Shown here: piece by piece, positions 8,446 through 15,362 of the stretch | Layout: the number at the start of each line of letters is the position of its first letter | Position numbering within the stretch: position 1 is the stretch's first letter | NCBI GenBank assembly: GCA_022614695.1 | Contig: JAKEIC010000194.1 | Coordinates: 1 to 42,226, forward strand | Reading direction: 5' to 3' | Length of the DNA stretch: 42,226 nt | Source of the DNA: Planctomycetales bacterium | GTDB lineage: Bacteria; Planctomycetota; JAKEIC01 | The notes under the pieces: generated by a model | The model's database searches: none | Told to the model about the DNA's origin: nothing | The model's input: the letters and a program-made list of their open reading frames with translations, nothing else | Program-made: the position numbers and the translations under genes

Positions 8446-9813
8446 CGAGAAGATCGTCTCGAGGATCACGCCCGGGACTTCGGCCTGCCCGAGGGACTCG
8501 CGCGCGCCGACCCGGCTCGAGGAGAGCAGCACCGGGCCCTCCTCGGGCCGGTCCGGGAGGCGGCCGTGCGAGCCGCGCACGAGCGAGGCGTCGAGCGGGA
8601 TCACGTCCATGAGATACCGCATCCCGAGCTTCTTCCGGAGGAGCCTCCGGAGGATCCGGAGCTTCGTCCCCGGCCTCGGGTCGAGGAAGAGCTCCGCCGG
8701 GTCGTAGCCGGGTTTCCGGTGGATGTCCACCGTGCGGGCGAAGTCCGGGGCGCGCCGGTCGTCCTCCCAGTAGTAGTAGCTGAACCAACGGTCCTTCGCC
8801 GCCAGAGCCACCAGCTCCCCGGACCGCGGGTGGTCCAGGCCGGCCGCCCGGAGCGCCTCGCCCTCGAGGACCTCGGCCACTCCGGGGGTGCCGCGCAGGA
8901 GGTCGGCGACGGGCGGGCGGTCGGCCGGCGCGCGGACGTAGACGTGCGCGACCTGGTGGTCGGCGACGGCGAAGGCGCGACTCGCCCCCGCGTCGAGCAG
9001 CTCCCCGACCGGCGTCGGGTGGACCCGCAGGTACCCCGCCCGCCGGAGGACCCGGTTCACGTCCACCGCGCCGGCGACGGGCGTGATCCCGTACTCCGAG
9101 AGGGCGATCACGTGGGCCCCGGCCCCGCGCGCCGCGTCGGCGAGCCGACCGACGACCGCGTCCACGGCGGCCGCGGCGTCCGCGGCACGGGGATCGTCCG
9201 GCCCGAACCTCTGGAGGTCGTAGTCCAAGTGCGGGAGGTAGACGAGGGTGAGCGTCGGCCGATGGCGCTCCATCACGAGCCGCGCGCAGCCGGCGATCCA
9301 GTCCGAGGAGCGGATCCCGGCGGTCGGGCCCCAGAACTGGAAGAGCGGGAAGGGGCCGAGCGCGCGGTAGAGCGGCAGCGTCAGGTCCGCCGGCGAGGCG
9401 TAGATGAACCCCGCGAGCTTGCGGCCGTCGGCGGGGTAGACCGGTCGCGGCGTGACCGCCCAGTCGGCCGTCGAGTACATGTTGAACCACCAGAAGAGCT
9501 TCGCGCAGGTGAACTTCGGGTCCCGCCGCCGGCCGGCCTCCCAGACCTTCTCGCCCGAGACGAGGGCGTTGGACTGGCGCCAGAAGAGGACCTCGGAGAG
9601 CTCCCGGAAGTACCAGCCGTTCCCCACGACGCCGTGCTCGCGGGGCGGGAGTCCCGTGAGCATCGTGGACTGGGCCGGGCAGGTGAGCGCCGGCAGGACC
9701 GGGCGCAACGACGCGCGGAACCCCTCCGCCGCGATGCGGAGGAGGTTCGGCGTGCGCGGCCCGAGGAGCGAGGGCGTGAGCCCCACGACGTCGAGCACCA
9801 GCAGGGGCCGCAC
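8443..9813 (-). CDS. Type I phosphodiesterase/nucleotide pyrophosphatase (EboF-like)
   Basis: A 456-residue alkaline-phosphatase-superfamily enzyme of the nucleotide pyrophosphatase/phosphodiesterase type. Metal-site and nucleophile landmarks: LLVLDVVGLTPSLLG at the N-terminus (Asp8), LPALTCPAQSTMLTGLPPREHG with the likely nucleophilic Thr44, YLPHLDYDLQRFGPDD, ALSEYGITPV and DIHRKPGYDPAELF. These segments also resemble EboF of ebo gene clusters, which are linked to export of secondary-metabolite precursors; no complete ebo cluster is here. No signal peptide is seen. Start is GTG 9813, seven bases after TAACAT on the minus strand; longer upstream frames are non-conserved and overlap hemW. Divergent from hemW with only 24 bases between start codons. 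Confidence 0.82.
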   Translation of the reverse strand: MRPLLVLDVVGLTPSLLGPRTPNLLRIAAEGFRASLRPVLPALTCPAQSTMLTGLPPREHGVVGNGWYFRELSEVLFWRQSNALVSGEKVWEAGRRRDPKFTCAKLFWWFNMYSTADWAVTPRPVYPADGRKLAGFIYASPADLTLPLYRALGPFPLFQFWGPTAGIRSSDWIAGCARLVMERHRPTLTLVYLPHLDYDLQRFGPDDPRAADAAAAVDAVVGRLADAARGAGAHVIALSEYGITPVAGAVDVNRVLRRAGYLRVHPTPVGELLDAGASRAFAVADHQVAHVYVRAPADRPPVADLLRGTPGVAEVLEGEALRAAGLDHPRSGELVALAAKDRWFSYYYWEDDRRAPDFARTVDIHRKPGYDPAELFLDPRPGTKLRILRRLLRKKLGMRYLMDVIPLDASLVRGSHGRLPDRPEEGPVLLSSSRVGARESLGQAEVPGVILETIFS

Positions 9814-9820
9814 GCGGCGG

Positions 9821-9830
9821 ATGTTAGCAT
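9821..9830. promoter_or_regulatory. Shared bidirectional -10 element between phosphodiesterase and hemW
   Basis: The near-palindrome ATGTTAGCAT reads TAGCAT on the plus strand (9825-9830, seven bases before hemW GTG 9838) and TAACAT on the minus strand (9826-9821, seven bases before GTG 9813). The two hexamers overlap by two bases and point outward. No recognisable -35 is present on either side. Confidence 0.6.
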
Positions 9831-9837
9831 CCGCGAG

Positions 9838-10992
9838 GTGCCCCCGGACGCACTCTACATCCACCTCCCCTTCTGCAGGTCCGTCTGCCCGTACTGCGAC
9901 TTCCCCGTGGCTCGATACCGTGGCGGCGGCGTGGCCGCCTTTCTCGCCGCGCTGGGGGAGGAGCTGCGGCACAGGGCCGGCGGGCTCGCGCCGCGCTGGA
10001 TCTACGTGGGAGGCGGCACGCCGACGGAGGTCTCACCGGAAGAGACCGAGAAGCTCCTGGAGGCGGTCCGCGGGACGATCCGGACGGACGGCGTCGAGGA
10101 GTGGACAGTCGAGGCGAACCCGAAGACCCTGCGTGCGGATGTCCTCGACCTCTGGCGCGGGGCGGGCGCCACCCGGCTCTCCCTCGGCGCTCAGAGCTTC
10201 GACGCGGCGAGGCTCCGGCGCCTCGGGCGGGCCCACCGCGCCGGGGACGTCGCCGCGGGGGTGGACCTCGCACGCCGGGCCGGGTTCAGGCAGGTGAACC
10301 TGGACCTGATCGTCGCCGTCCCGGGCGAGACCGCGGAGGAGGCGGCCGCCGACGCGCGGGCCGCGGCCTCGCTCCGTCCCGACCACGTCTCGGTCTACAC
10401 GCTCACCGTCGAGGAGGGGACGCCCTTCGCGCGGCTCCGGGCCGAGGGCCGGCTCCCTGAGGCGCCCGCGGAGTCGCAGGCGGCGCAGGTGCTTGCCGCG
10501 CGAGAGGCGCTGGCGGAGGCGAGCCTCCTCCCTTACGAGGTGAGCAACCTGGCCCGGCCGGGTTCCGAGTGCCGCATGAACCTCGGCTACTGGCGCGGGG
10601 GGGAATACCTCGGCGTGGGGGTCGGCGCCGCCTCGCACGAAGGGGGCCGCCGCCGGAAGAACCTACGGGACGTCCGCTCCTACGTCGAGGCGGTCAGAGC
10701 CGGCCGCGACCCCGTCGCCGAGGAGGAGGCCCTGGCGCCCGAGCGGCGGGCCCGCGAGATGGCGATGCTGGGGCTCCGGCTCGCGGCGGGGTTCTCGCTC
10801 GGCGAGGTCTCGGCCCGCGCGGGGGTGGACGCGGCGGAGCTTCTCGCGCCGGCGCTCCGGGCGCTCGCGGCCGACGGGGTCGCGGCCTGGGAGGGGGACA
10901 ACGTCCGCCCGACCCCGCGAGGGCTCCTCCTCGCCGACGCCGCGGCGCGCCGGGTGCTCGCCGACGGCGGCGCGCGTAGGATCCGGTCATGA
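9838..10992 (+). CDS. hemW: Radical SAM HemW-like heme chaperone
   Basis: HemW (formerly called HemN-like), a radical SAM protein that binds heme and is proposed to insert it into respiratory proteins. The iron-sulfur/SAM motif CRSVCPYCDF gives Cys13, Cys17 and Cys20, with the family-typical CDF continuation. It is followed by IYVGGGTPTEVSPEETEKLL, EANPKTLRADVL, RLSLGAQSFDAARLRRLGR and the HemW-type NLGYWRGGEYLGVGVGAAS. The length of 384 is normal. The start GTG 9838 gives the compact N-terminus PPDALYIHLPFC and lies seven bases after TAGCAT. Upstream in-frame sequence is antisense to the phosphodiesterase gene and is rejected. The TGA overlaps the next ATG (ATGA). Confidence 0.92.
   Translation: MPPDALYIHLPFCRSVCPYCDFPVARYRGGGVAAFLAALGEELRHRAGGLAPRWIYVGGGTPTEVSPEETEKLLEAVRGTIRTDGVEEWTVEANPKTLRADVLDLWRGAGATRLSLGAQSFDAARLRRLGRAHRAGDVAAGVDLARRAGFRQVNLDLIVAVPGETAEEAAADARAAASLRPDHVSVYTLTVEEGTPFARLRAEGRLPEAPAESQAAQVLAAREALAEASLLPYEVSNLARPGSECRMNLGYWRGGEYLGVGVGAASHEGGRRRKNLRDVRSYVEAVRAGRDPVAEEEALAPERRAREMAMLGLRLAAGFSLGEVSARAGVDAAELLAPALRALAADGVAAWEGDNVRPTPRGLLLADAAARRVLADGGARRIRS
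10977..10982 (+). promoter_or_regulatory. -10-like element for the DUF3754 gene inside the hemW end
   Basis: TAGGAT, six bases, ATG (10989). It lies within the last codons of hemW, so the downstream gene could have both coupled and independent, leaderless expression. No good -35 (GTGCTC at 17 bases). Confidence 0.4.
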
Positions 10993-12113
10993 CCGACCGC
11001 GGGATCCCGGTCCCCTACCGCGCCCTCGCCGCGACCGTCGTCGAGCGGTTGCTCGGCCGCGACCCGTCCGCCCTCGAGGTGGCGGCCCGCCTCGAGGCGC
11101 TCGCCGCGGCCGAGGCGGCGCCCCTCGAGGAGGAGCTGAAGGACCTCTACCGCGTCGTGGGGCCCGAGGTGGAGGCTGTGCACGAACCGGGGGCTCCCCC
11201 CCCGCCGGACGACGCGGACCGGTGCGCTCGCTTCCTCGGGGCGCTCGATGGGCTCCTCACGCGGGCCAACTACCGCCCGCTCGGAGGCGAGGAGCTGGAG
11301 CGGGCCCTCGTCGAGAAGAGCGTCCCCGGGCTCGAAGTGCGGGTAGACCTCTCGGCCTACGACCACCTCAACGTGTTCGTCCGCGGGGAGGGGATGGGGC
11401 GACGCATGGAGCGCGAGTGGAGACGGGGAGGGAAGCGGCGGGAGGTGCTGATGCCCGCGCACCGCCGCGTCGTCCTGGCGGTCCGGCTGCGCGGGGAGCC
11501 CGCGCTCCACTTGAAGCTCTTCCAGGACATCCCGAAAGCCGACATCGAGGCGCTCCTCCCGGGGATCACGGTCCGGATGCGGCTCGCGGACAAGATCCGG
11601 GTCGGGAGCTCGGCCGGCGTGGCCGGGGGATCGGCCGTCTGGGGCGCCCTGAAGTGGGCCCCCCTCCTCCGCCTCTCGCTCCTTCCGGTGCTCCTCGTCC
11701 TCGGCCTCTTCTACGGGAGCCGGGCTCTCTGGAACTTCGTCGCGATGCGGGACCGCTACAGGACCGCGCTCATCCGCGACCTTTACTATCAGACCCTCGA
11801 CAACGGGGAGGGGGTCCTCACCCGGCTCGTGGACGAGTCCGAGGAGGAGGAGGCCAAGGAAGCGCTGCTCGCCTGGGCCATCGGGGCCGCGGGCTCCGGT
11901 CCCGTGCGGCCGGAGGAGGTGCGCGAGCGCGCCGAGGCCTACCTCCGCGAGGCCCACCGGGCCGAGACGGACTTCGACTTGCCCGACGCCCTCGCGAAGC
12001 TCGAACGGTACGGTCTCGTGGCGGGCGCGGACGGCGCGCTCCGAATGCCCCCCCCCGGCGCCGCCGCCGTCGCCCTCGCCGCGCGGCAGGTCCGTCTCGC
12101 GTCCGGACCGTAG
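10989..12113 (+). CDS. DUF3754 (TMEM143-like) membrane protein
   Basis: A 374-residue protein of the DUF3754 family, unknown in function and shared by bacteria and eukaryotic organelles (TMEM143). The hallmark is LHLKLFQDIPKADIEALLPG (about residues 173-192), followed by VRMRLADKIRVGSS, and one membrane segment at about 226-247 (LLRLSLLPVLLVLGLFYGSRAL). After it comes FVAMRDRYRTALIRDLYYQTLDNGEGVL and an acidic helix. The C-terminal 90 residues look like a winged-helix-like helical domain. Start ATG lies in an ATGA overlap with hemW. A perfect stem-loop terminator lies about 70 bases after the stop. Family assignment is from recall of its motif. Confidence 0.8.
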   Translation: MTDRGIPVPYRALAATVVERLLGRDPSALEVAARLEALAAAEAAPLEEELKDLYRVVGPEVEAVHEPGAPPPPDDADRCARFLGALDGLLTRANYRPLGGEELERALVEKSVPGLEVRVDLSAYDHLNVFVRGEGMGRRMEREWRRGGKRREVLMPAHRRVVLAVRLRGEPALHLKLFQDIPKADIEALLPGITVRMRLADKIRVGSSAGVAGGSAVWGALKWAPLLRLSLLPVLLVLGLFYGSRALWNFVAMRDRYRTALIRDLYYQTLDNGEGVLTRLVDESEEEEAKEALLAWAIGAAGSGPVRPEEVRERAEAYLREAHRAETDFDLPDALAKLERYGLVAGADGALRMPPPGAAAVALAARQVRLASGP

Positions 12114-12184
12114 CCGGTGCCTCGGCTGGGCCGCCGGGGAGACCATGCCCAGAGGCCGCCCGCCGTCCTTGCCTCCCGAGTGCA

Positions 12185-12220
12185 TAGGAATCGGGTTCCG
12201 TCCTCGGAACCCGATTCCTA
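12185..12220. terminator. Bidirectional terminator with perfect 16-bp stem
   Basis: TAGGAATCGGGTTCCG (12185-12200), loop TCCT, and its exact reverse complement (12205-12220). It sits between convergent genes, and the right arm ends with the TAG stop codon of the minus-strand phosphatase gene (12218-12220). The stem lacks a classical T-run on the plus side. Confidence 0.8.
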
Positions 12221-13720
12221 CGCCGTGACCGACATCGCGATCGCCGCGATGTCGTCCTTCTGGCGGTCGGGACCGCCCATGTAGGAGGCGAGCCGCTCGC
12301 GGATCCGCGCCAGGATCTGGCCCGGCCTCTCCGCGTGGTGGGCCTCGAGGATCGGGAGGATCCCGGCGAGGCCCAGCTCGCGTCCCGAGGCATCCTCGCA
12401 CTCGACGACGCCGTCCGTGTAGAAGAGCAGCAGGTCTCCCGGCTCGAGCGGCACGGACTCCTCGACGACGAGGCCCTTGAAGCGCTCGGGCTCGGCCATC
12501 CCGAGCACGAGGCCCTGAGGCGCGATCTCCGACCACGACGGGTTCCGCCGCGGATTCACGAGCAGCGCGGGGTTGTGGCCGGCGCGGGCGACGGTGAGCT
12601 GGCGGGTGCGCACGTCGAGGACCGCTGCCATTGCGGAGACGAACGTGACACCGTCGAGGTCGGGCTGGATGTCGGCGTTCGCCCGCGCGAGCGCCTCGGC
12701 GGGTCCCGCGGACTCCCGGAGCCGGAGCGCGATCACCTTCTTCGCCATCCCCATGAGGATCGCCCCCTCGATCCCGTGCCCCGAGACGTCCCCGACCACG
12801 ATGCCGAGGCGGGTCGAGTCCATCCGGACGAAGTCGTAGAAGTCGCCCGAGACGCGGGCCGAGGGCTGGAAGAGCAGGCCGAACTCGATCCCGTGGAGCG
12901 TCGGGGGGGCCGTCGGGAGGAGTCGGGCCTGGCGGTCCTGCGCCCGCGCCAGGCCTTCCTGCACGCGGTCGGACTCGGCGGCGCGGGCGCGGAGGGTGGA
13001 GACCTCGCTCTCGAGCGAGTCGGTGCGCGCCTTGGAGACGCGGCGGTGGCCCGCGTCCACCTGCGCGAGCCGCGCGTGGAGGTCGGCCGCTGGCCGGGGG
13101 CGGCGGACTCCCTGGCGGTACGGCGGGCAGGCGTCGAGGAGGTGTGTGGCCGCCGCGTCGAGGACCTCCGTCGCGAGCGTCCCCGTGTCGGGCATCCGGA
13201 CCGCCTCGCAGGTCGAGGCGCAAAGCGGGCAGAGCCAGGCCCCGGACGAGTCGCGGAGCCGCCAGAGCGGGTTCCCGCTGACCTCGGCCGCCAACGCGCG
13301 GGAGACTTCGCGAAGCTTCCGGAGCCGGGCGTCGAGCGCGCCGAGGTCATCCGAGAGCTGCTCGGGCGAGGCGAGGATCTTGATCTCCCCCTCCCCTCCG
13401 GAGAGCGCGAGGAGGTCGCGCACGCGGTCCCCCGGGCGGACGAGGACGAAGGTGTCCCCCCGGCCCTCGACCTCGCGCGCGAGCGCCCGGATCTGGCCCA
13501 CCAGGACCGCCGTCACTCCCGTGAGGTCGGCGGTCTCGAGCGCGACGGGCCCACGCCCGCGCATCGAGACGAGCCGCCGGAGCCGGTTCGCGAGCTCGGG
13601 CGTGGCCTTGCCCTGGGCGTGGTAGAAGGCGAACCCGCGCCGGTTCTCGCGCGTGAGGCGCACCCCCTTGTCCTCGAAGAGGACCTCGGGGAGCGACGCG
13701 GGGTTCGGATCGGGGGGCAT
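12218..13720 (-). CDS. STAS-like / SpoIIE-type PP2C serine phosphatase
   Basis: A 500-residue partner-switching-type regulator. Residues about 15-120 form an anti-sigma-antagonist-like STAS region (VALETADLTGVTAVLVGQIRAL); the usual phospho-Ser/Thr segment (DSSG) reads AVLVGQ. A short cysteine cluster follows (LCPLCASTCEAV, Cys164/167/171, plus Cys198) that could bind a metal. A coiled coil covers about 215-265 and a PPM/SpoIIE phosphatase domain 275-500: SGDFYDFVRM (Asp293), VVGDVSGHGIEGAILMGMAKK (Asp311), LLFYTDGVVECED and KDDIAAIAM. It probably dephosphorylates a STAS anti-anti-sigma protein; no such partner is in the window. Start ATG 13720 is chosen over an upstream frame because TAGAAT lies 17 bases before it. 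Confidence 0.85.
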   Translation of the reverse strand: MPPDPNPASLPEVLFEDKGVRLTRENRRGFAFYHAQGKATPELANRLRRLVSMRGRGPVALETADLTGVTAVLVGQIRALAREVEGRGDTFVLVRPGDRVRDLLALSGGEGEIKILASPEQLSDDLGALDARLRKLREVSRALAAEVSGNPLWRLRDSSGAWLCPLCASTCEAVRMPDTGTLATEVLDAAATHLLDACPPYRQGVRRPRPAADLHARLAQVDAGHRRVSKARTDSLESEVSTLRARAAESDRVQEGLARAQDRQARLLPTAPPTLHGIEFGLLFQPSARVSGDFYDFVRMDSTRLGIVVGDVSGHGIEGAILMGMAKKVIALRLRESAGPAEALARANADIQPDLDGVTFVSAMAAVLDVRTRQLTVARAGHNPALLVNPRRNPSWSEIAPQGLVLGMAEPERFKGLVVEESVPLEPGDLLLFYTDGVVECEDASGRELGLAGILPILEAHHAERPGQILARIRERLASYMGGPDRQKDDIAAIAMSVTA

Positions 13721-13737
13721 GACCGAGCTGACGGGGG

Positions 13738-13767
13738 ATTCTAGTCCCGTCCGCTCCCCGAGGCCAA
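13738..13767 (-). promoter_or_regulatory. Promoter of the STAS-PP2C gene
   Basis: Minus-strand TTGGCC (13762-13767), 18-base spacer, TAGAAT (13738-13743), then 17 bases to ATG 13720. It predicts a leader of about ten bases. The other promoter in this gap drives the divergent M50 gene. Confidence 0.5.
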
Positions 13768-13867
13768 GCTCCCGGACCCCGCCACGGCCAGGAGTCGGGC
13801 GGGGACTCGGAGCTGTCTTGTGAGTGGCACACCGTCGCGCCATCTCGCGAGGCGGTCGGGGGTTCCG

Positions 13868-13896
13868 TTGACCCTGTTCGGCCACGTGCGTAGCAT
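13868..13896 (+). promoter_or_regulatory. Sigma70-type promoter of the M50 protease gene
   Basis: TTGACC (13868-13873), 17-base spacer, TAGCAT (13891-13896), then nine bases to ATG 13906. The leader would be two or three bases, with no room for a Shine-Dalgarno sequence. Confidence 0.65.
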
Positions 13897-13905
13897 CCCT
13901 CGTCC

Positions 13906-14535
13906 ATGCGACCGGGGGAGCCCGCGTATCTGCTCGCGCAGCTGGCGCTCCTCATCTTCTCGGTCTGCGTCCACGAGACCGCGCACGCCGCCGTGGCTTG
14001 GTGGGGAGGCGATCCCACCGCCCGGGACCTCGGTCGCGTGACGCTGAACCCCATCGCCCACGTGGACCCCCTCTGGAGCCTCCTCGTCCCCGCGGTCTTC
14101 GTCGCCTCGGGGGGCCATCCCGTCGGAGCGGCGAGGCCGGTCCCCATCAACCCTATGCTCCTCAGCCGCTGGAACTACGCGGGCGCCGTGGCCGCCGGCC
14201 CGCTGTCCAACGTCGTCCTCGCGCTGGTGGCGGGCATGCTCCTCCGTGTGCTCACGGAGCTCGGGCTCGCGGCTCCACTCCCGGATCTTCTCCTCCGGGA
14301 GCTGATTCTCATCAACGTGGGCCTCGCAGCGTTCAATCTCCTCCCGCTCCCGCCCCTCGACGGCTCCTCGGTATTGGCTGCGGTCGTGTTCCGGCAGCCT
14401 GGGCTCGGCGGTACCGCCTTCGTGACGAGCCTGGTGATCCTGCTCACCCTCTCGGCGTTCGGTATCCTGGGCCGCGTGCTCAATCCGGTCTACTCGGCAG
14501 CCATCCGGGTATTCGAGGCGCTCGGCCTGTGGTAG
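13906..14535 (+). CDS. Site-2-protease-like M50 membrane metalloprotease
   Basis: A 209-residue intramembrane peptidase of the M50/site-2-protease group (the short bacterial form without PDZ). Zinc-site motif SVCVHETAHAA gives His23, Glu24 and His27 in the first hydrophobic helix. The second motif NLLPLPPLDGSS supplies Asp152 as third ligand. Between and after them are several hydrophobic helices, and ARPVPINPMLLSRWNYAGAVAAGP is typical of this subgroup. It would cleave a membrane substrate within the bilayer; no anti-sigma factor is adjacent. The end overlaps or abuts scpA, as in many bacteria where this short M50 gene precedes scpA. A strong promoter lies immediately upstream. Confidence 0.9.
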   Translation: MRPGEPAYLLAQLALLIFSVCVHETAHAAVAWWGGDPTARDLGRVTLNPIAHVDPLWSLLVPAVFVASGGHPVGAARPVPINPMLLSRWNYAGAVAAGPLSNVVLALVAGMLLRVLTELGLAAPLPDLLLRELILINVGLAAFNLLPLPPLDGSSVLAAVVFRQPGLGGTAFVTSLVILLTLSAFGILGRVLNPVYSAAIRVFEALGLW

Positions 14536-14582
14536 CGAAAGGTCCCTCCCCGACCTCCCCCGCCTCCCCCGAGGAGTCCGGG

Positions 14583-15362
14583 GTGCGCGTCTCCCTCGAC
14601 CTCTTCACGGGACCGCTGGATCTCCTGCTGCACCTCGTCCGGGAGGAGGAGCTCGAGGTCCAGAGGATCCCCGTCGCCCGGATCGCCGACCAGTACATCG
14701 CCTTCCTCGAGGCCGCGACCGCCCTCGACCTTGCGGTCGCGGGCGACTTTCTCGTGATGGCGGCGACGCTGCTCGAGATGAAGTCGCGCTCGGTCCTGCC
14801 GGAGCCCCCGCCGCTCGAGCCGGGAGAGGAGGGGGACGAGGCCTGGGACGTGAAGACCGACTTCGTCCAGAAGCTCCTCGAGTACCGCCGCGTGAAGGAG
14901 CTCGGCCGCTCGCTCGCGTCCCGGGCGGCCGAACGCGCCCTCCGCTTCTCCCGCCCGGGTCCGCTGGGCGGTCCCGACGAGGCCCCCGCCCCCTCGCTCG
15001 CGGAGCTAGGGCTCGAGGACCTCGTGGCGGCCTTCGCCCGGGTCGCGCGAGAGACCTTGCTGACGCTCCCCCGGACGATCCTCTATGCGGACGTCCCGAT
15101 CGCGGAGCACATCGCGCGCGTGCGGTCCGCGCTCGCGGGCCGGGGCACGGCCCTGCTGGCGGACCTCGTCCCGTCGGGGGCCGACAAGCGGTTCCTGGTC
15201 GGGACGTTCGTCGCGCTGCTGGAGCTCATCCGCCAGGGGGAGATCGGGGTGGACCAGGATGCGCCCTTCGGGGCGATCCGGGTCTTCCGGCGCTCGGAGG
15301 GTGGGGAGACCCAGGCCTCGCCGGGGCCGGCCGCCCCCGCGGGCCCCGGAGGGGGTCCCTGA
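14583..15362 (+). CDS. scpA: Segregation and condensation protein A
   Basis: Kleisin subunit of the SMC-ScpAB chromosome-organising complex. The start of the protein is diagnostic: RVSLDLFTGPLDLLLHLVRE, then VARIADQYIAFLEA, AGDFLVMAATLLEMKSRSVLP and a C-terminal winged-helix (FVALLELIRQGEIGVDQD). GTG 14583 is preferred because GAGGAG (14571-14576) stands six bases before it and family members begin a few residues before FxGPLDLLL. An earlier GTG at 14529, overlapping the M50 gene, would add 18 non-conserved residues. The product has 259 residues, ending in a Pro/Gly/Ala-rich tail. The usual neighbour scpB is not here: the next gene, overlapping by TGATG, is a response regulator. Confidence 0.92.
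   Translation: MRVSLDLFTGPLDLLLHLVREEELEVQRIPVARIADQYIAFLEAATALDLAVAGDFLVMAATLLEMKSRSVLPEPPPLEPGEEGDEAWDVKTDFVQKLLEYRRVKELGRSLASRAAERALRFSRPGPLGGPDEAPAPSLAELGLEDLVAAFARVARETLLTLPRTILYADVPIAEHIARVRSALAGRGTALLADLVPSGADKRFLVGTFVALLELIRQGEIGVDQDAPFGAIRVFRRSEGGETQASPGPAAPAGPGGGP

Noticed and set aside
10680-13223. An 847-codon minus-strand frame across hemW, DUF3754 and the phosphatase gene
   Set aside because: Low-complexity Arg/Pro/Gly translation, crosses a bidirectional terminator and opposes two convincing genes; a GC-content artefact.
14529-14582. GTG 14529 as scpA start overlapping the M50 gene
   Set aside because: It adds 18 residues not typical of ScpA; GAGGAG at 14571-14576 points to GTG 14583. 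Kept as an alternative only.
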